Positions 5,746 to 5,941 of a stretch of DNA of 5,941 nt are shown in pieces (position 1 is the stretch's first letter; each line of letters begins with the position of its first letter). The stretch is from Planctomycetota bacterium. GTDB taxonomy: Bacteria > Planctomycetota > Planctomycetia > Isosphaerales > Isosphaeraceae. The stretch is taken from positions 1 through 5,941 of the forward strand of contig JAKBCQ010000203.1 in NCBI GenBank assembly GCA_021807585.1, in the 5' to 3' direction. The notes beneath the pieces were generated by a model. It saw nothing but the letters and a program-made list of their open reading frames with translations, was not told where the DNA came from and did no database searches. The translations under genes and the position numbers were made by a program.

Positions 5746-5941
5746 GATTTCGCCGAGGCCGATCCTCCCTGGGGCGCCGGAGACGATGAATCGCCTTTGG
5801 CCGCCGGAGCTTTGGCTTTTTCGGCCGATCCCTTCGCGCCTTCTACCGGCTTGGCGGCATCGGGCTTGGCCGCGGCGTCGGGCTTGGCGGCATCGGGCTT
5901 GGCCGCGGCGTCGGGCTTGGCGGCATCGGGCTTGGCCGCGG
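5739..5941 (-). CDS. C-terminal end of a truncated gene with AKPD-type repeats
   Basis: Only the last 66-67 residues lie in the window; the gene continues past the right edge. The frame is open from 5941 to a TAA at 5739-5741. The visible part begins with repeated AAAKPDAAKPD units. Then comes VEGAKGSAEKAKAPAAKG, followed by a Ser/Pro/Gly/Ala tail ending SASAKSS. This composition suggests a flexible, disordered C-terminal tail rather than a folded domain. I cannot name the protein from this part. It lies 92 nt before the 675-residue gene with no visible terminator between, so the two may share a transcript. The reading frame is supported by the regular amino-acid repeat and by codon use rich in GCC, AAG and CCC, like a real GC-rich gene. 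Confidence 0.8.
   Translation of the reverse strand, partial: AAKPDAAKPDAAAKPDAAKPDAAAKPDAAKPVEGAKGSAEKAKAPAAKGDSSSPAPQGGSASAKSS
5850..5941 (-). repeat. 33-bp tandem repeat, about 2.8 copies visible
   Basis: Units begin at 5850, 5883 and 5916 and are identical over the visible part; the third is cut by the window edge. Each encodes an 11-residue AAAKPDAAKPD unit, itself made of two related AKPD halves of 15 and 18 bp. Identity at the DNA level suggests recent expansion, and copy number may vary between strains. Confidence 0.9.

Noticed and set aside
5850..5941. Repeat array considered as a CRISPR array
   Set aside because: The units are directly adjacent with no unique spacers and keep one reading frame, so this is a coding tandem repeat.

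Overview
The window looks like chromosomal DNA from a planctomycete-like bacterium. This rests on style: a large single-pass protein with Gly/Met-rich low-complexity tracts and a fibronectin-like segment, a DUF4190-like membrane protein, a HlyD-type adaptor with no transporter beside it, an Ala-Lys-Pro-Asp repeat tail, and roomy intergenic gaps. No rRNA or protein marker fixes the lineage. All five credible genes lie on the minus strand, so the window is best read from right to left. Plus-strand open frames are antisense shadows.

Reading in the direction of transcription: (1) 5739-5941 is the C-terminal end of a gene cut by the window edge. It encodes a 33-bp (11-residue) AKPD-type repeat and an Ala/Ser/Gly/Pro tail. 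(2) A 92-nt gap carries two perfect palindromes and a strong ribosome binding site. (3) 3619-5646 encodes a 675-residue membrane-anchored protein with Gly/Met tracts and a fibronectin III-like segment. (4) 3091-3618 is a 528-nt non-coding stretch. It holds a clear intrinsic terminator, a second hairpin just before it, and a run of G-tracts matching the G-quadruplex pattern. (5) 1603-3090 encodes a 495-residue HlyD/RND-type periplasmic adaptor. (6) 948-1466 encodes a 172-residue protein with five predicted membrane segments and no recognised family. (7) 4-810 encodes a 268-residue protein with a DUF4190-like three-helix membrane region and a soluble C-terminal domain.

The terminator separates the window into two transcription blocks. 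The right block (repeat-tail gene plus 675-residue protein) may be one operon. The left block (adaptor, five-helix protein, DUF4190-like protein) has gaps of about 135 nt between genes, so co-transcription is possible but not shown. Four of the five products are membrane-associated or exported by prediction; the truncated one cannot be placed. The common theme is therefore the cell envelope, but no pump, ATPase or outer-membrane channel is present to complete a known machine.

No CRISPR array, tRNA, rRNA, insertion sequence or phage gene was seen. I found no convincing new defence or mobile system. The best leads are the uncharacterised 675-residue protein and its repeat-tail neighbour, the small control-like DNA structures between genes, and a strong excess of the hexamer CGATCG across the window.
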